From Candidatus Eisenbacteria bacterium (lineage in GTDB: Bacteria; Desulfobacterota; Binatia; DP-6), in NCBI GenBank assembly GCA_035577985.1, contig DATJZY010000072.1:1-56424 (forward strand): a stretch of DNA of 56,424 nucleotides, written 5' to 3'. Numbering within the stretch: position 1 is the stretch's first letter; each line of letters starts with the position of its first letter. The notes beneath the pieces were generated by a model. The model was not told where the DNA came from. It ran no database searches and worked only from the letters and a program-made list of their open reading frames with translations. The translations under genes were made by a program, and so were the position numbers. Of the stretch, positions 25,895-34,247 are shown piece by piece.

Positions 25895-27424
25895 CTAGCG
25901 CCGCCGTCGGACGCGACGCGAGACCTTGCGTGCCTTGATCGTTCGCTTGCTCTTGCCCGCGCGCCGCGGCGCGGGCTTCGCCGCCGCCGGCGTGGGCTGC
26001 TCGCCCTCGGCCCATGCCCGGCGGCGCGTGACCCATCCCTCGAGGACCCGCGGCGGCGTGCGCGTGACGACCAGCGCGCCCGCCGGCACGTCGCGCGTGA
26101 CGGTGGTGCCGGCGCCCACGTAGGCGTCGTCGTGCACCGTCACCGGCGCCACGAGCTGCGTGTCGCTGCCGATCTGCACGCGCGCGCCGATGATGGTCTT
26201 GCTCTTCTTGCCGGTCGAGCCGTCGTAGTTGCAGGTGATCGTGCCGGCGCCGACGTTCGAGTCCGGCCCGACGTCGCAGTCGCCGAGGTAGGTGAGGTGG
26301 TTCGCCTTCGTGCGCGCCCCGACGTGGGCCTTCTTGGTCTCGACGAAGTTGCCGATGTGCACGTGCTCGGCGAGATCGGTGCCGGGCCGCAAGCGCGCGA
26401 ACGGGCCGATGATGGCGTCGTCGCCGACGCGCGCCTCGTCGACCACGCATGCGAAGCGGACGTGGACGCGATCGCCGAGCGTGGCGTCGGTGATGAACGC
26501 CGTGCCGTCGATGCGGCAGCCCACGCCGATGCGCGTCTTCCCGCGCAGGACGACGTTCGGGCCGATCACGGTGTCGCGTCCGATCTCGACCTCGGGGCCG
26601 ACGTATGCCGTCGCCGGGTCTTCGAAGGTGACGCCCGTCTCCATCCAGCGGCTCGTGATGTCGGCTCTCAGATGCGCCTCCATGCGCGCCAGCTCGGCGC
26701 GCGTGTTGATGCCCGCGACTTCCTCCGGGCGCTCGAGCAGCACGCTCGCGATCGTGCGCCCGGCCGCGGCCGCGAGCCCGACGACGTCCGTGACGTACAG
26801 CTCGCCCTGCGCGTTGTCGGCGCGCAGCTCGCGCAGCAGCGGAAAGAGGAGCGACGCACGAACACAATAGAGCCCCGGATTGACTTCCTTGATCTCGCGC
26901 TCGGCGGGGGATGCGTCCCGGTGCTCGACGATGCCGCGCACGCGCCCGCCCGCATCACGCAGGATCCTGCCATAGCTCGTGGGGTCCTCAAAGCGCATCG
27001 TGACGAGCGTCAGATCCGCGTTGTCCGCACGATGCGTCTCAACGAGGCGCCGCAGCGTCGCCGTCGTCACCAGCGGAACGTCGCCGTTCATGACGAGGAC
27101 GTCGCCGTCGAAGTCCTCGAGCGCCGGCGCCGCGCACTGCACGGCGTGGCCCGTGCCGCGCTGCTCGGCTTGCAGGACCGTCCGGATGGGCAGACCCGAC
27201 GCCGCGGCCGCGGCCCGCATCTCGTCGCCCTGGTGGCCGACCACGAGCACGACGCGTGCCGGCGAGAGGGGCGCGAGGGCTGCGAGCGGATAGCGCACGA
27301 GCGGGCGGCCGCCCAGCTCGTGCAGGAGCTTCGCGCGGCCGGAGCGCATGCGCGTTCCGAGTCCCGCCGCCATCACGATCGCCGCAAGTGGTCGCTGCGC
27401 CGGCACGGGGGCGCGAGCTATCAC
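25895..27424 (-). CDS. glmU: Bifunctional GlmU, UDP-GlcNAc synthesis
   Basis: The 509-residue enzyme acetylates glucosamine-1-phosphate and couples it to UTP, giving UDP-GlcNAc for peptidoglycan and lipopolysaccharide. The N-terminal uridyltransferase has MAAGLGTRMRSGRAKLLHEL, EQRGTGHAV and NGDVPL. The C-terminal left-handed beta-helix acetyltransferase has GPFARLRPGTDL, NFVETKKA and GAGTITCNYDG. A Lys/Arg-rich tail of about 40 residues after the helix is unusual in length. The start is a GTG (27424), or a GTG six codons on, just ahead of the conserved PLAAIVMAAG. It is divergent from the L,D-transpeptidase, another cell-wall gene. Confidence 0.93.
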   Translation of the reverse strand: MIARAPVPAQRPLAAIVMAAGLGTRMRSGRAKLLHELGGRPLVRYPLAALAPLSPARVVLVVGHQGDEMRAAAAASGLPIRTVLQAEQRGTGHAVQCAAPALEDFDGDVLVMNGDVPLVTTATLRRLVETHRADNADLTLVTMRFEDPTSYGRILRDAGGRVRGIVEHRDASPAEREIKEVNPGLYCVRASLLFPLLRELRADNAQGELYVTDVVGLAAAAGRTIASVLLERPEEVAGINTRAELARMEAHLRADITSRWMETGVTFEDPATAYVGPEVEIGRDTVIGPNVVLRGKTRIGVGCRIDGTAFITDATLGDRVHVRFACVVDEARVGDDAIIGPFARLRPGTDLAEHVHIGNFVETKKAHVGARTKANHLTYLGDCDVGPDSNVGAGTITCNYDGSTGKKSKTIIGARVQIGSDTQLVAPVTVHDDAYVGAGTTVTRDVPAGALVVTRTPPRVLEGWVTRRRAWAEGEQPTPAAAKPAPRRAGKSKRTIKARKVSRRVRRRR

Positions 27425-27493
27425 ATGCTTTCGGGCTTTGCAGCCGATTGCACGCGCACGGCTTTGCGGAAACAATGTCGAACGGAGCGGATC

Positions 27494-28075
27494 ATGAGTC
27501 GGATCAGGTGGGGACGGGGGTGGATGGCGGCGGCGCTCGTGGCGATGCTCGCCGCGTGCGGCGTCCACAAGGGATGGAACGGGCCGCCACCGCCCGCCGA
27601 CGAGGATCGCCTCGACTGGGCCGCCGACGAGCCGTATTTCGTCGTCGTGCGGACGTGGTGCCGCACGCTCGACGTCTACGTGCGCGGCGAGCGCGTCCGC
27701 AGCTACCCGGCGGTGTTCGGGCTGGGCGGCCCGAAGGGAAAGCTGCACGAGGGTGACCGCAAGACCCCGACCGGGCTCTACGCGATCGTCGACAAGCGAG
27801 AGCACGATCGCTGGCACCAGTTCCTGCTGCTCGACTACCCGAACCTGCAGGACGTCCAGCGCTACTGGACGGCGCTCGACTCCGGCCGGATTCCGATGCT
27901 CGACAACCACTACGCGGGCGTCGGCGGTGCGGTCGGCATCCACGGCACCGACAGGCCGCGCCTGAACGAGAGCAACGTCGACTGGACGTGGGGATGCATC
28001 TCGCTCGCGAACGACGACGTCGACGAGCTGGCGGGCATGGTGCCGGTCGGCACGCCGGTCCTGATCGAGGACTGA
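27494..28075 (+). CDS. L,D-transpeptidase (YkuD) lipoprotein
   Basis: The 193-residue protein has a lipoprotein signal (WMAAALVAMLAAC, lipobox LAAC, Cys22) and a YkuD domain. The catalytic region reads GIHGTDRPRLN and then WTWGCISLANDDVDELAG, with the nucleophilic Cys in WGCIS. YkuD enzymes form 3-3 peptidoglycan cross-links or attach proteins to the wall in the periplasm. Pre-catalytic features (GDRKTPTGLYAI) are intact. The ATG is preceded by GGAGCGG. The stop overlaps the next start by one base (TGATG), so the GFA gene downstream is coupled. Confidence 0.88.
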   Translation: MSRIRWGRGWMAAALVAMLAACGVHKGWNGPPPPADEDRLDWAADEPYFVVVRTWCRTLDVYVRGERVRSYPAVFGLGGPKGKLHEGDRKTPTGLYAIVDKREHDRWHQFLLLDYPNLQDVQRYWTALDSGRIPMLDNHYAGVGGAVGIHGTDRPRLNESNVDWTWGCISLANDDVDELAGMVPVGTPVLIED

Positions 28076-28506
28076 TGGATCCGCTGGACGGCGGCTGCTG
28101 CTGCGGGTCCGTCCGGTATCGCATCCGTTCCGTCTTCGACGCCGGCTACTGCCACTGCACGATCTGCCGGCGGTTCGGCGCGCCGGTCGCGGCGTGGATC
28201 GCGGTCCCCGAACCGGACTTCCAGCTCGTCCGCGGCACGCCGCGCGCGTTCCGATCGTCGTCGTTCTTCGCGCGTCACTTCTGCGCCGACTGCGGGACGC
28301 ACGTCTTCGGCACCGACGCGCGCGAGCCGCAGCCGAAGGTGGGCGCGCGGCTCGTGTCGGTGGCCCTCACGACTCTCGACGAGCCGGGGCGCGTGCGTCC
28401 GGCGATCCACCAGTGGTGGGCGAATCGCCTCCAATGGCTCGACGTGTGGGACGAGCTGCCGCACGTCGACGACGGGACGCTGCCGCATCCGAGCGCACGC
28501 GGCTGA
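28075..28506 (+). CDS. GFA-family zinc-binding protein
   Basis: The 143-residue protein shows the Cys-rich pattern of the GFA (glutathione-dependent formaldehyde-activating-like) family: GGCCCGSVRYRI, CHCTICRRFGAP and FCADCGTHVFG. These bind two zinc ions in a Mss4-like fold. Despite the family name, most members have unproven function, and many are not formaldehyde enzymes. It is coupled to the L,D-transpeptidase (TGATG). A second GFA protein lies at 32152-32529. Confidence 0.85.
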   Translation: MDPLDGGCCCGSVRYRIRSVFDAGYCHCTICRRFGAPVAAWIAVPEPDFQLVRGTPRAFRSSSFFARHFCADCGTHVFGTDAREPQPKVGARLVSVALTTLDEPGRVRPAIHQWWANRLQWLDVWDELPHVDDGTLPHPSARG

Positions 28507-28513
28507 CGGGCGG

Positions 28514-29629
28514 CTACTTCGCCGGTGGCGGTGCCGGCGGCGTCTCCGTCTGCGGCGGCGCGGGCTTCGACGCAAAGAGCTTCGCGTACTGACCGTACCC
28601 CTCGGCTTCGAGCCGATCGGCGGGAATGAAGCGCAACGACGCCGAGTTCATGCAGTAGCGGAGCCCCGTCGGCTTCGGGCCGTCGGTGAAGACGTGCCCC
28701 AGGTGCGAGTCGGCGTGCGCCGAGCGCACCTCGGTGCGTGGCCAGATGAGCTTGTAGTCCTTGACCTCCTTCACGTTCGCCGGATCGATCGGTCGCGTGA
28801 AGCTCGGCCAGCCCGTGCCGGAGTCGAACTTGTCGAGCGAGCTGAACAGCGGCTCGCCCGACACGACGTCGACGTAGATGCCGGGGCGATGCTCGTCCTC
28901 GTACTCGTTGTGGAAGGGCGGCTCCGTCGCCGCGTGCTGCGTCACCTCGTACTGGAGCGGCGTCAGCTTCTGCTTGAGCGCCGCGTCGCCCGGCTTCTTC
29001 CACGTCGCCGGATCGAATCCGGTCTCGGGCTGCGGCGCGGAGCTGCCCCAGAGCTCCTTCAGGCGCGCGTCGCGGCCGCACCCCCAGCGATAGTAGGCGT
29101 ACCGCACCGGGTTCTTGTCGTGGTAGCGCTGGTGGTACTCCTCGGCCGGCCAGAACGTGCTCGCTGGAACGATCTCGGTCACGATCGGCCGATCGAACTT
29201 CTTCGAGGTCTCGAGGGCACGCTTGGACGCCTCCGCGAGCGCCTTCTGCGTCTCGTCGTGGTAGAAGATCGCGGAGCGATACTGGCGGCCGTGATCGCAG
29301 AACTGCGCGTCACGCGTCAGCGGATCGACGTTGTGCCAGAACACGTCGAGCAGCTTCTCGTAGGAGATCCTGGTGGGATCGTAGACGATCTCGACCGACT
29401 CGGCGTGGCCGGTCCCGCCTTCGGAGACCTCCTCGTAGGTCGGGCGCTCCTTCTGCCCGCCCGTGTAGCCGACCGTCGTCGCGAGCACCCCGGGAAGATC
29501 CTCGAACGGCGGCTGCATGCACCAGAAGCAGCCGCCCGCGAACGTTGCCGTCGCCCGGGCGCCCGACTCGGCGGCGCGGAGCGGCGGAGCGAGCAGCAGC
29601 AGAGCCAGCAGGATCGTCCCTCGCAGCAT
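28514..29629 (-). CDS. msrAB: Exported methionine sulfoxide reductase MsrA-MsrB fusion
   Basis: The 371-residue protein begins with a signal peptide ([20 protein letters not shown]). An MsrA domain (catalytic Cys in GCFWCMQPP, then [12 protein letters not shown]) comes before an MsrB domain ([25 protein letters not shown], catalytic Cys in [11 protein letters not shown]). It repairs both R- and S-methionine sulfoxide, here probably in the periplasm. MsrB lacks the optional zinc CxxC pairs. A Pro-rich tail ends the protein. Its ribosome-binding site (GGAAGGA) lies inside a small inverted repeat GGTTCC-N4-GGAACC (29633-29648) that could hide it. It is convergent with the GFA gene (8 bp). Confidence 0.92.
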   Translation of the reverse strand: MLRGTILLALLLLAPPLRAAESGARATATFAGGCFWCMQPPFEDLPGVLATTVGYTGGQKERPTYEEVSEGGTGHAESVEIVYDPTRISYEKLLDVFWHNVDPLTRDAQFCDHGRQYRSAIFYHDETQKALAEASKRALETSKKFDRPIVTEIVPASTFWPAEEYHQRYHDKNPVRYAYYRWGCGRDARLKELWGSSAPQPETGFDPATWKKPGDAALKQKLTPLQYEVTQHAATEPPFHNEYEDEHRPGIYVDVVSGEPLFSSLDKFDSGTGWPSFTRPIDPANVKEVKDYKLIWPRTEVRSAHADSHLGHVFTDGPKPTGLRYCMNSASLRFIPADRLEAEGYGQYAKLFASKPAPPQTETPPAPPPAK

Positions 29630-29739
29630 CGTGGTTCCTTCCGGAACCCATACGATGCCACGAGGCCGCGCTGGTGTCGCCTGCCGTCCAGGCTAGCTGT
29701 TCTGTGCCTGGACTCGTTTGCAGCATCGAAGCAATAGCC

Positions 29740-31023
29740 TCAATTGGCGTCGGTACGTCGGGGTGGGGGACGACGGCCGATCAGTGACGCGACGAATGGC
29801 TCCAACGCGTTCGCGACCACTTCGTGGCCTGCCTCGTTCCAGTGTGCATCGCTCGCGTAGCATCCCGAATCGTGGGTGGATCGGTAGTATGCCTTGAACG
29901 TCGGGGCGAGTGACATCCAGGGCACACCCTCGCGCTCGAACAGCGCGCTCAACCGTCTGTAGGGGTAGTCGTAGTCCCACTTTGCATTTCTCAGGATCTC
30001 GTATTGCGTCTCGAGCACTCTCATACGGGGATCGTACTCGGCCGCATACGGGGCGAGCACAACCCCGAGCCGTGCGCCTGCCCGAGTCACGTTGTCCTTC
30101 AGTTTTCGCAGGAGATGTTCGGATGTCACCCACGCTTCAGTCCATGCGGGGGTGGACGGTTCCCTGTAGACACCCAGCATCTCCGGGACGCCGTCGTGAA
30201 GCGGTGGACCACTTGGATGCGCGCACCATCGTCTCGTGAGTTCCTGCGCCGCTGAGATCTCAAGCGATCGCACGACGCGCGAGCGTTGCCACAACAGCTG
30301 GGGAGTCGTGGAGGCCACGAAGTTCGCTGCGTACTCCATGCCGGCACACGCCCGGAGAGCCGCCGACGGAGGACGTGCCCTGAGCCAAGGTTTCGGCGGG
30401 AGGCCGTGTGGGTTCAGCAAGAAGAGTCGCGCGCCGTTCTCCAGCACATCGTTGCCAATGAAGAACACGAGAATGACGACATCAGGCGCGTACCGGCGCC
30501 CCGTCGACTTGAATGCGCGGACTTCATTGTCTGTCGAGTAACCCGACACCCCAGCGTTCAGCATCTCGACTCCGAGGTCGTTCTCGATGCGCGCCAGAAA
30601 TGTGTCCGCCAGCTCGACCTGGAGAGCCTCGACGAACGAATCGCCGAGAACAAGGACCCTCGAGGCGCCGTCGGTGTTGCGGTAGGAGCGCTCGCGGTCG
30701 CGTTGGCCGAGACTGTTGATGACGATCGGCCGCCGCGCGACGAGGCGATCTTCCGCGCAGATTTGTTTTTCTCCCCGACCGTTCGGGATCAGTCCCCAAC
30801 CGACAATGCGACTCGGGCGCCAGAGCGGTGGTGTCCCGGTGCAGGGAGAGACGGGGAGAAGCGACACGGCGCCTTCCAGGAGACCAATTCCCGCGACAAG
30901 ACCCAGAAGGAGAGCGCAGCCAAGGAGCAGATGCCTGATCCACGAAGCTCCGCGCACTTCGTATCCTGTATGTTGCCCACGCCGAATCCTCAAAGGGTCG
31001 CGCGGGGTAGCGCTCCCAAGCAT
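29740..31023 (-). CDS. Membrane-anchored SGNH/GDSL hydrolase
   Basis: The 427-residue protein has one N-terminal membrane helix (HLLLGCALLLGLVAGIG) and an SGNH hydrolase domain outside the membrane. Block I is VLVLGDSFVEAL (Ser), block III FIGNDVLENG (Asn), and block V is SDAHWNEAGHEV (Asp, His). Such enzymes remove or transfer acyl groups on polysaccharides or lipids. Its sequence is visibly less G+C-rich than its neighbours. Its last codons lie in one arm of a 23-nt inverted repeat whose other arm is 21 bp upstream of the start. These points suggest acquisition by transfer. The exact start may be one of several downstream codons. Confidence 0.8.
   Translation of the reverse strand: MLGSATPRDPLRIRRGQHTGYEVRGASWIRHLLLGCALLLGLVAGIGLLEGAVSLLPVSPCTGTPPLWRPSRIVGWGLIPNGRGEKQICAEDRLVARRPIVINSLGQRDRERSYRNTDGASRVLVLGDSFVEALQVELADTFLARIENDLGVEMLNAGVSGYSTDNEVRAFKSTGRRYAPDVVILVFFIGNDVLENGARLFLLNPHGLPPKPWLRARPPSAALRACAGMEYAANFVASTTPQLLWQRSRVVRSLEISAAQELTRRWCAHPSGPPLHDGVPEMLGVYREPSTPAWTEAWVTSEHLLRKLKDNVTRAGARLGVVLAPYAAEYDPRMRVLETQYEILRNAKWDYDYPYRRLSALFEREGVPWMSLAPTFKAYYRSTHDSGCYASDAHWNEAGHEVVANALEPFVASLIGRRPPPRRTDAN
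29754..29776 (+). repeat. Inverted repeat flanking SGNH gene, left arm
   Basis: These 23 nt (TACGTCGGGGTGGGGGACGA, then CGG) are the exact reverse complement of 31044-31066. The match continues with one indel into GCGTCG. The arm forms the last codons of the SGNH gene. Confidence 0.85.
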
Positions 31024-31043
31024 TGATCTCAGACGCCAACGCC

Positions 31044-31066
31044 CCGTCGTCCCCCACCCCGACGTA
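31044..31066 (-). repeat. Inverted repeat flanking SGNH gene, right arm
   Basis: This 23-nt perfect complement of the left arm lies 21 bp upstream of the SGNH start. The two arms bound a segment of about 1.3 kb. No transposase or recombinase gene lies between them, and no clear target duplication is seen outside. Confidence 0.85.
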
Positions 31067-31117
31067 CGACGCTAGGCTGCGTTCAGGCGCAGCTCGAGTG
31101 ATCGGCCGGCGCAGCCC

Positions 31118-31495
31118 TCACTCCAAGTCGCGGAACGCGCGGCAGAGGCGCTCGTTCGCCAGCGACAGTCCCGTTTCCTCCGAGATGACGCACGAATGGC
31201 CGGGGTCGCCCGCCGGCATGGGGACACCGCGACCGAGGGTGAACGACACCGCTTGGGCTCCGGCCAGGCCTGCTGGGAAACGCGGAATGCGTCGAGAGTT
31301 GAAGCGCAGCGCGACGAATCCCGCGCCGACGAGCGCATCGGCGACCGCGACCACGACGCTGCTGTCCATGTCGCCGCCGTACTGCGGGTGCGGATGGCAG
31401 ACGACCGCCGCGCCGCGTGGCGAGCCCGCCGGCTCGTGCAGCACGGCTTCGAGACGCCGCGGCGCCTCGCCGATCGTGAGCGCCGTCGCGGTCAG
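31118..31495 (-). pseudogene. Truncated alpha/beta-hydrolase
   Basis: The 125 residues begin like small dienelactone-hydrolase-type enzymes: AAVVCHPHPQYGGDMDSSVV, then VALRFNS. After FNS the usual FRGxGxS and the GxSxG nucleophile are absent. The frame instead runs through unrelated sequence (AGLAGAQAVSFTLGRG) to a stop. The join lies near 31300, just upstream of the inverted-repeat-bounded SGNH gene, so insertion or recombination probably removed the catalytic part. No ATG or GTG is present at the front; a CTG at 31495 overlaps the SCP2 stop (CTGA). The product is probably inactive. Confidence 0.6.
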
Positions 31496-32052
31496 GCGGT
31501 CAGCGCGGCGATCTGCATCATGAAGGCCATGTCGCCCTCGATGCGAAGCCGTCCCGTCATGAACGCTTCCTGCCCGTTCAGACGCCCTTCCTGCATCGCG
31601 ACGAAGTCGACGAGCTTCATCTTCAGCACGGTGCGCGGCGCCTCGCCGCCGTTGAAGCACATCTCGATCTTGAACGGGTCCATGCCGTCGCGCGCCAGCT
31701 CCTGAGCCACCGTGCCCTTCATCTGCTTCACGCGCCCGGTGTTGTCGGGGCGCCCGGGCCGATTCTGCGGCAGGAGGATCGCGATCGTCGCGCCGTTGCG
31801 GCCGAGGATCGCGTCGCCAAAGTCGTCGGCCGAGAGCGTGAACGTGATGATCGCGTCGTGCCGGCCCCTGTTGGTCGAGAGCTGTCCGTCCTTGATGGTG
31901 ACGGCCCACTCGCCGCCGCCGTCGCCCGTGAGGACGTACTGCATGGTGAAGTCCTGTGGCACGGCGCCGCCGGCGTCGCGCTGCGCCTGGAATCCCGCCG
32001 GCAGCAGCTCAACGAAGAACTGCTCGGGGGTCACGCTCTCCTGATCGGCCAT
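31492..32052 (-). CDS. SCP2 sterol-binding-domain protein
   Basis: The 186-residue protein matches the SCP2 lipid-binding domain: GEWAVTIKDGQL, DAIITFTLSADDFGDAI, and the end LRIEGDMAFMMQIAAL. SCP2 domains hold fatty acyl chains or sterols in a tunnel and often serve acyl-CoA enzymes in the cytosol. No catalytic domain is fused. The ATG has a strong AAGGAGG site upstream. The truncated hydrolase was once coupled to its stop. Confidence 0.85.
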   Translation of the reverse strand: MADQESVTPEQFFVELLPAGFQAQRDAGGAVPQDFTMQYVLTGDGGGEWAVTIKDGQLSTNRGRHDAIITFTLSADDFGDAILGRNGATIAILLPQNRPGRPDNTGRVKQMKGTVAQELARDGMDPFKIEMCFNGGEAPRTVLKMKLVDFVAMQEGRLNGQEAFMTGRLRIEGDMAFMMQIAALTA

Positions 32053-32131
32053 GATTCGATACCTCCTTCGGGCGGATGGTCATCCGTCATGCCACCGGCC
32101 GGGCGTCCCCGGCAACCCGTGGCGAGCGAGC

Positions 32132-32148
32132 GGTCGCCCCGGGCGACC
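32132..32148. terminator. Short hairpin after GFA gene
   Basis: GGTCGCCC and GGGCGACC form a compact palindrome 3 nt past the stop of the minus-strand GFA gene at 32152. It lacks a T-tract. It may terminate that transcript before the SCP2 gene. Confidence 0.45.
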
Positions 32149-32151
32149 GAC

Positions 32152-32529
32152 CTAGCGCCAGGGCGGTCTCTCCTGCATCGCCTCCTCCCAATGTCGGCCG
32201 TCGAACCCGGTGATGCGGAGCGCCGCCGGGTCGATGCCGTCGAGACAGCGCACGTTGACGTCGACCTTGTCGGGATCCGAGCGCGGCGTGTAGAAGGAGT
32301 GGATGCCGCACGTGCGGCAGAAGCGGTGCTTCGCGACGCCGGTGTTGAACTCGTAGGTCGTGAGGTCCTCCGCCCCGCTCACGAGCTCGAACTGCTCCGG
32401 CGGCACGATCAGGTGGAGGAAGCCCTTCTTCGCGCACATCGAGCAGTTGCACGACGTCACGCGGTCGAGGTCGGCGGTCACGCGGAACCGGACGCGCCCG
32501 CAATGGCATCCACCCGTGTAGGTCTGCAT
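32152..32529 (-). CDS. GFA-family zinc-binding protein (second copy)
   Basis: The 125-residue protein has the full GFA zinc pattern: TGGCHCGRVRF, CNCSMCAKKGFL and RFCRTCGIHSFY. It is only distantly like the other GFA protein at 28075, so recent duplication is unlikely. It lies 10 bp downstream of the methyltransferase gene on the same strand, suggesting co-transcription. The function is unknown beyond probable zinc binding. Confidence 0.87.
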   Translation of the reverse strand: MQTYTGGCHCGRVRFRVTADLDRVTSCNCSMCAKKGFLHLIVPPEQFELVSGAEDLTTYEFNTGVAKHRFCRTCGIHSFYTPRSDPDKVDVNVRCLDGIDPAALRITGFDGRHWEEAMQERPPWR

Positions 32530-32538
32530 GACCGCACC

Positions 32539-33054
32539 CTACTCTGCGCGCGGCGCTCGGGGAATCCAGCGCGGCACACGGCGGCAGTACTCGTCGAACT
32601 CGGCGCCGAACGTCCGCCGCAGCGTCGGCTCCTCGTAGAAGACGACGAAGAGATGGAAGCCGAGCCACAGGCATGCGGCGTACAGCAGGATCACCGGCCG
32701 CGCGAAGACGAGCGCCTGCCCGGCGACGAGCGTGACGACGGCGACGTAGCCGGGGTTCCGGCACCAGCGGAACGGGCCGCCGACCACGAGGTGCCGGGTG
32801 GGAGCGACCGGCGCCGGCGTCCCGTGCCCCTCCCACACGAAGCGCGAGACGAACGAGAAGAAGAGCGGCGTCGCCGCGACCACGAGCGCGACGCCGAGCC
32901 ACCGGGTCAGCTCCGTGTCCAGAAACGGCGGCCCCAGACGCCATCCCGACAGGATGTACGGTACGAGGACGACGACGCTGCCGGGAACCGTGACGACGAA
33001 GACGATCGTGCCGAGGAGCGCCCAGAGCGGAGGCTTCGCGGCCCGCTCGCTCAC
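32539..33054 (-). CDS. Integral membrane isoprenylcysteine-type methyltransferase
   Basis: The 171-residue protein has about four or five membrane helices and the C-terminal motif of the ICMT/PEMT membrane methyltransferases: GPFRWCRNPGYVAVVTLV, then EEPTLRRTFGAEFDEYCRRV. In bacteria such proteins methylate lipids or small hydrophobic molecules with SAM; the acceptor here is unknown. The GTG start at 33054 overlaps the stop of the small upstream gene by 4 bp (GTGA). Confidence 0.82.
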   Translation of the reverse strand: MSERAAKPPLWALLGTIVFVVTVPGSVVVLVPYILSGWRLGPPFLDTELTRWLGVALVVAATPLFFSFVSRFVWEGHGTPAPVAPTRHLVVGGPFRWCRNPGYVAVVTLVAGQALVFARPVILLYAACLWLGFHLFVVFYEEPTLRRTFGAEFDEYCRRVPRWIPRAPRAE

Positions 33055-33257
33055 GCCCCGGTGGCCTCGCGGAGCTGACGCTCGAGCTCGGGAAGCCATT
33101 CGGCGAGCGGCGTCTGCGACTCGACCTGGATCTCGACCTTGCCGGACGACAGCGTGCGAATGCCGCCGGGATGCGCCGGCCGCAGGGGGATCACGACCGC
33201 CTCGCGCGAGATGCCGAGGCGATCGAGCACCTCGAAGATGGCCTCGATCTCCTTCAT
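33051..33257 (-). CDS. Small hypothetical protein
   Basis: The 68-residue protein starts MKEIEAIFEVLDRLGISREA and continues with IPLRPAHPGGIRTL and VEIQVESQTPLAEWLPELER. No family is recognised. Mixed alpha/beta content and the lack of hydrophobic runs suggest a cytosolic protein. A GTG start at 33275 would add six residues. It sits between the SDR gene (21-bp gap) and the membrane methyltransferase (4-bp overlap), so it is part of a minus-strand operon. Confidence 0.6.
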   Translation of the reverse strand: MKEIEAIFEVLDRLGISREAVVIPLRPAHPGGIRTLSSGKVEIQVESQTPLAEWLPELERQLREATGA

Positions 33258-33277
33258 GGTGACCGCCGTCAGCACGG

Positions 33278-34093
33278 CTAGTGCACCTCGCCGCCGCCCG
33301 CCACCGTGAGCGTGATGCCGGTCACGTTCTCGGCGCGGCAGAGGTAGACCGTCGCCTCGGCGATGTCCTCGGGGCTCTGGCCGCGGCCGAGGAACGTCTG
33401 GCGCTGCACGAACTTCTCGAAGACCTCCTCCTCGGGCGCGTGGTAGAGCTGCGCCAGAAGCGGGTTCAGGACCTGCGTGAACATCGCCGTCTTCAGGTAG
33501 CCGGGGCAGATGGCGTTGACGGCGATGCCGGCCGGCCCCAGCTCCTCCGCCATCGACTGCGTCATCGAGATCACGGCCGCCTTGGACGCGCAGTACGCGG
33601 CCAGCCCGGCGCGTCCGGTCTTTCCCGCCACCGACGCGATGTTGACGATGCGCCCGCCGCCGCGCTTGGCGAGTCGCGGAATGGCTGCCTGGGCGCACAG
33701 GAACACGCCCTTCACGTTCACCGCGAAGATCCGGTCCCACTGCGCCTCGCTCATGCTCGCGATCGGCCCTGCCATGATGATGCCCGCGTTCGCGACCAGG
33801 ATGTCGAGACCACCCAGGCGCTCTTCGATCTGCTGCAGCATCGCCTCGACGTCGGCCGCCGAGGTCACGTCGGCCTGGAACGCGGTGCATTTGCGCCCGA
33901 GCCGGCGGATCTGTCCCGCCGTGACGGCGAGCTCGGCCTCGGAGCCCAGCGGATACACGGTGATCGCGTCCTGGCCGGGCGCGATGTCGGAGACGGCGAC
34001 GTCGCAGCCCGCGTGGGCGAGCCCGATCGCGATTGCCCGGCCGATGCCGCGCGCCGCGCCCGTCACGAGAGCGACTTTCCCTTCGAGATCCAT
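33278..34093 (-). CDS. Short-chain dehydrogenase/reductase (SDR)
   Basis: The 271-residue classical SDR has the NAD(P)-binding TGAARGIGRAI, the NNAG-equivalent LVANAGI, catalytic Ser in NIASVAGKTG, YCASK (Tyr, Lys), and a PGYLKT motif. It oxidises or reduces an alcohol/ketone in the cytosol; the substrate is unknown. The extension before the final segment (LNPLLAQLYHAPEEEVFEKF) is like that in hydroxyacyl-CoA and sugar-alcohol SDRs. The ATG at 34093 precedes DLEGKVALVTG directly. It is divergent from a LysR gene, which may control it. Confidence 0.9.
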   Translation of the reverse strand: MDLEGKVALVTGAARGIGRAIAIGLAHAGCDVAVSDIAPGQDAITVYPLGSEAELAVTAGQIRRLGRKCTAFQADVTSAADVEAMLQQIEERLGGLDILVANAGIIMAGPIASMSEAQWDRIFAVNVKGVFLCAQAAIPRLAKRGGGRIVNIASVAGKTGRAGLAAYCASKAAVISMTQSMAEELGPAGIAVNAICPGYLKTAMFTQVLNPLLAQLYHAPEEEVFEKFVQRQTFLGRGQSPEDIAEATVYLCRAENVTGITLTVAGGGEVH

Positions 34094-34212
34094 GACGCGA
34101 TCGACACTGGCAAACATCGCCAGGTAGGTCCATAGCCGGCGGCCGCTGCGCGGCCCGCGGACGGGCGCCCGCGCGCGACGCGTGAGCTTGCAGAACCCGC
34201 ATGGGGTCAATA

Positions 34213-34225
34213 TGAGGGTCTCTCA
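34213..34225. promoter_or_regulatory. Candidate LysR-type operator
   Basis: The sequence TGAGGGTCTCTCA has the T-N11-A form with a partial dyad (TGAG-N5-CTCA) typical of LysR-type boxes. It lies 22 bp before the LysR start, in the SDR/LysR divergent region. This is pattern-based only. Confidence 0.4.
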
Positions 34226-34247
34226 CGCTCACCGGCGTGGAGCATAA

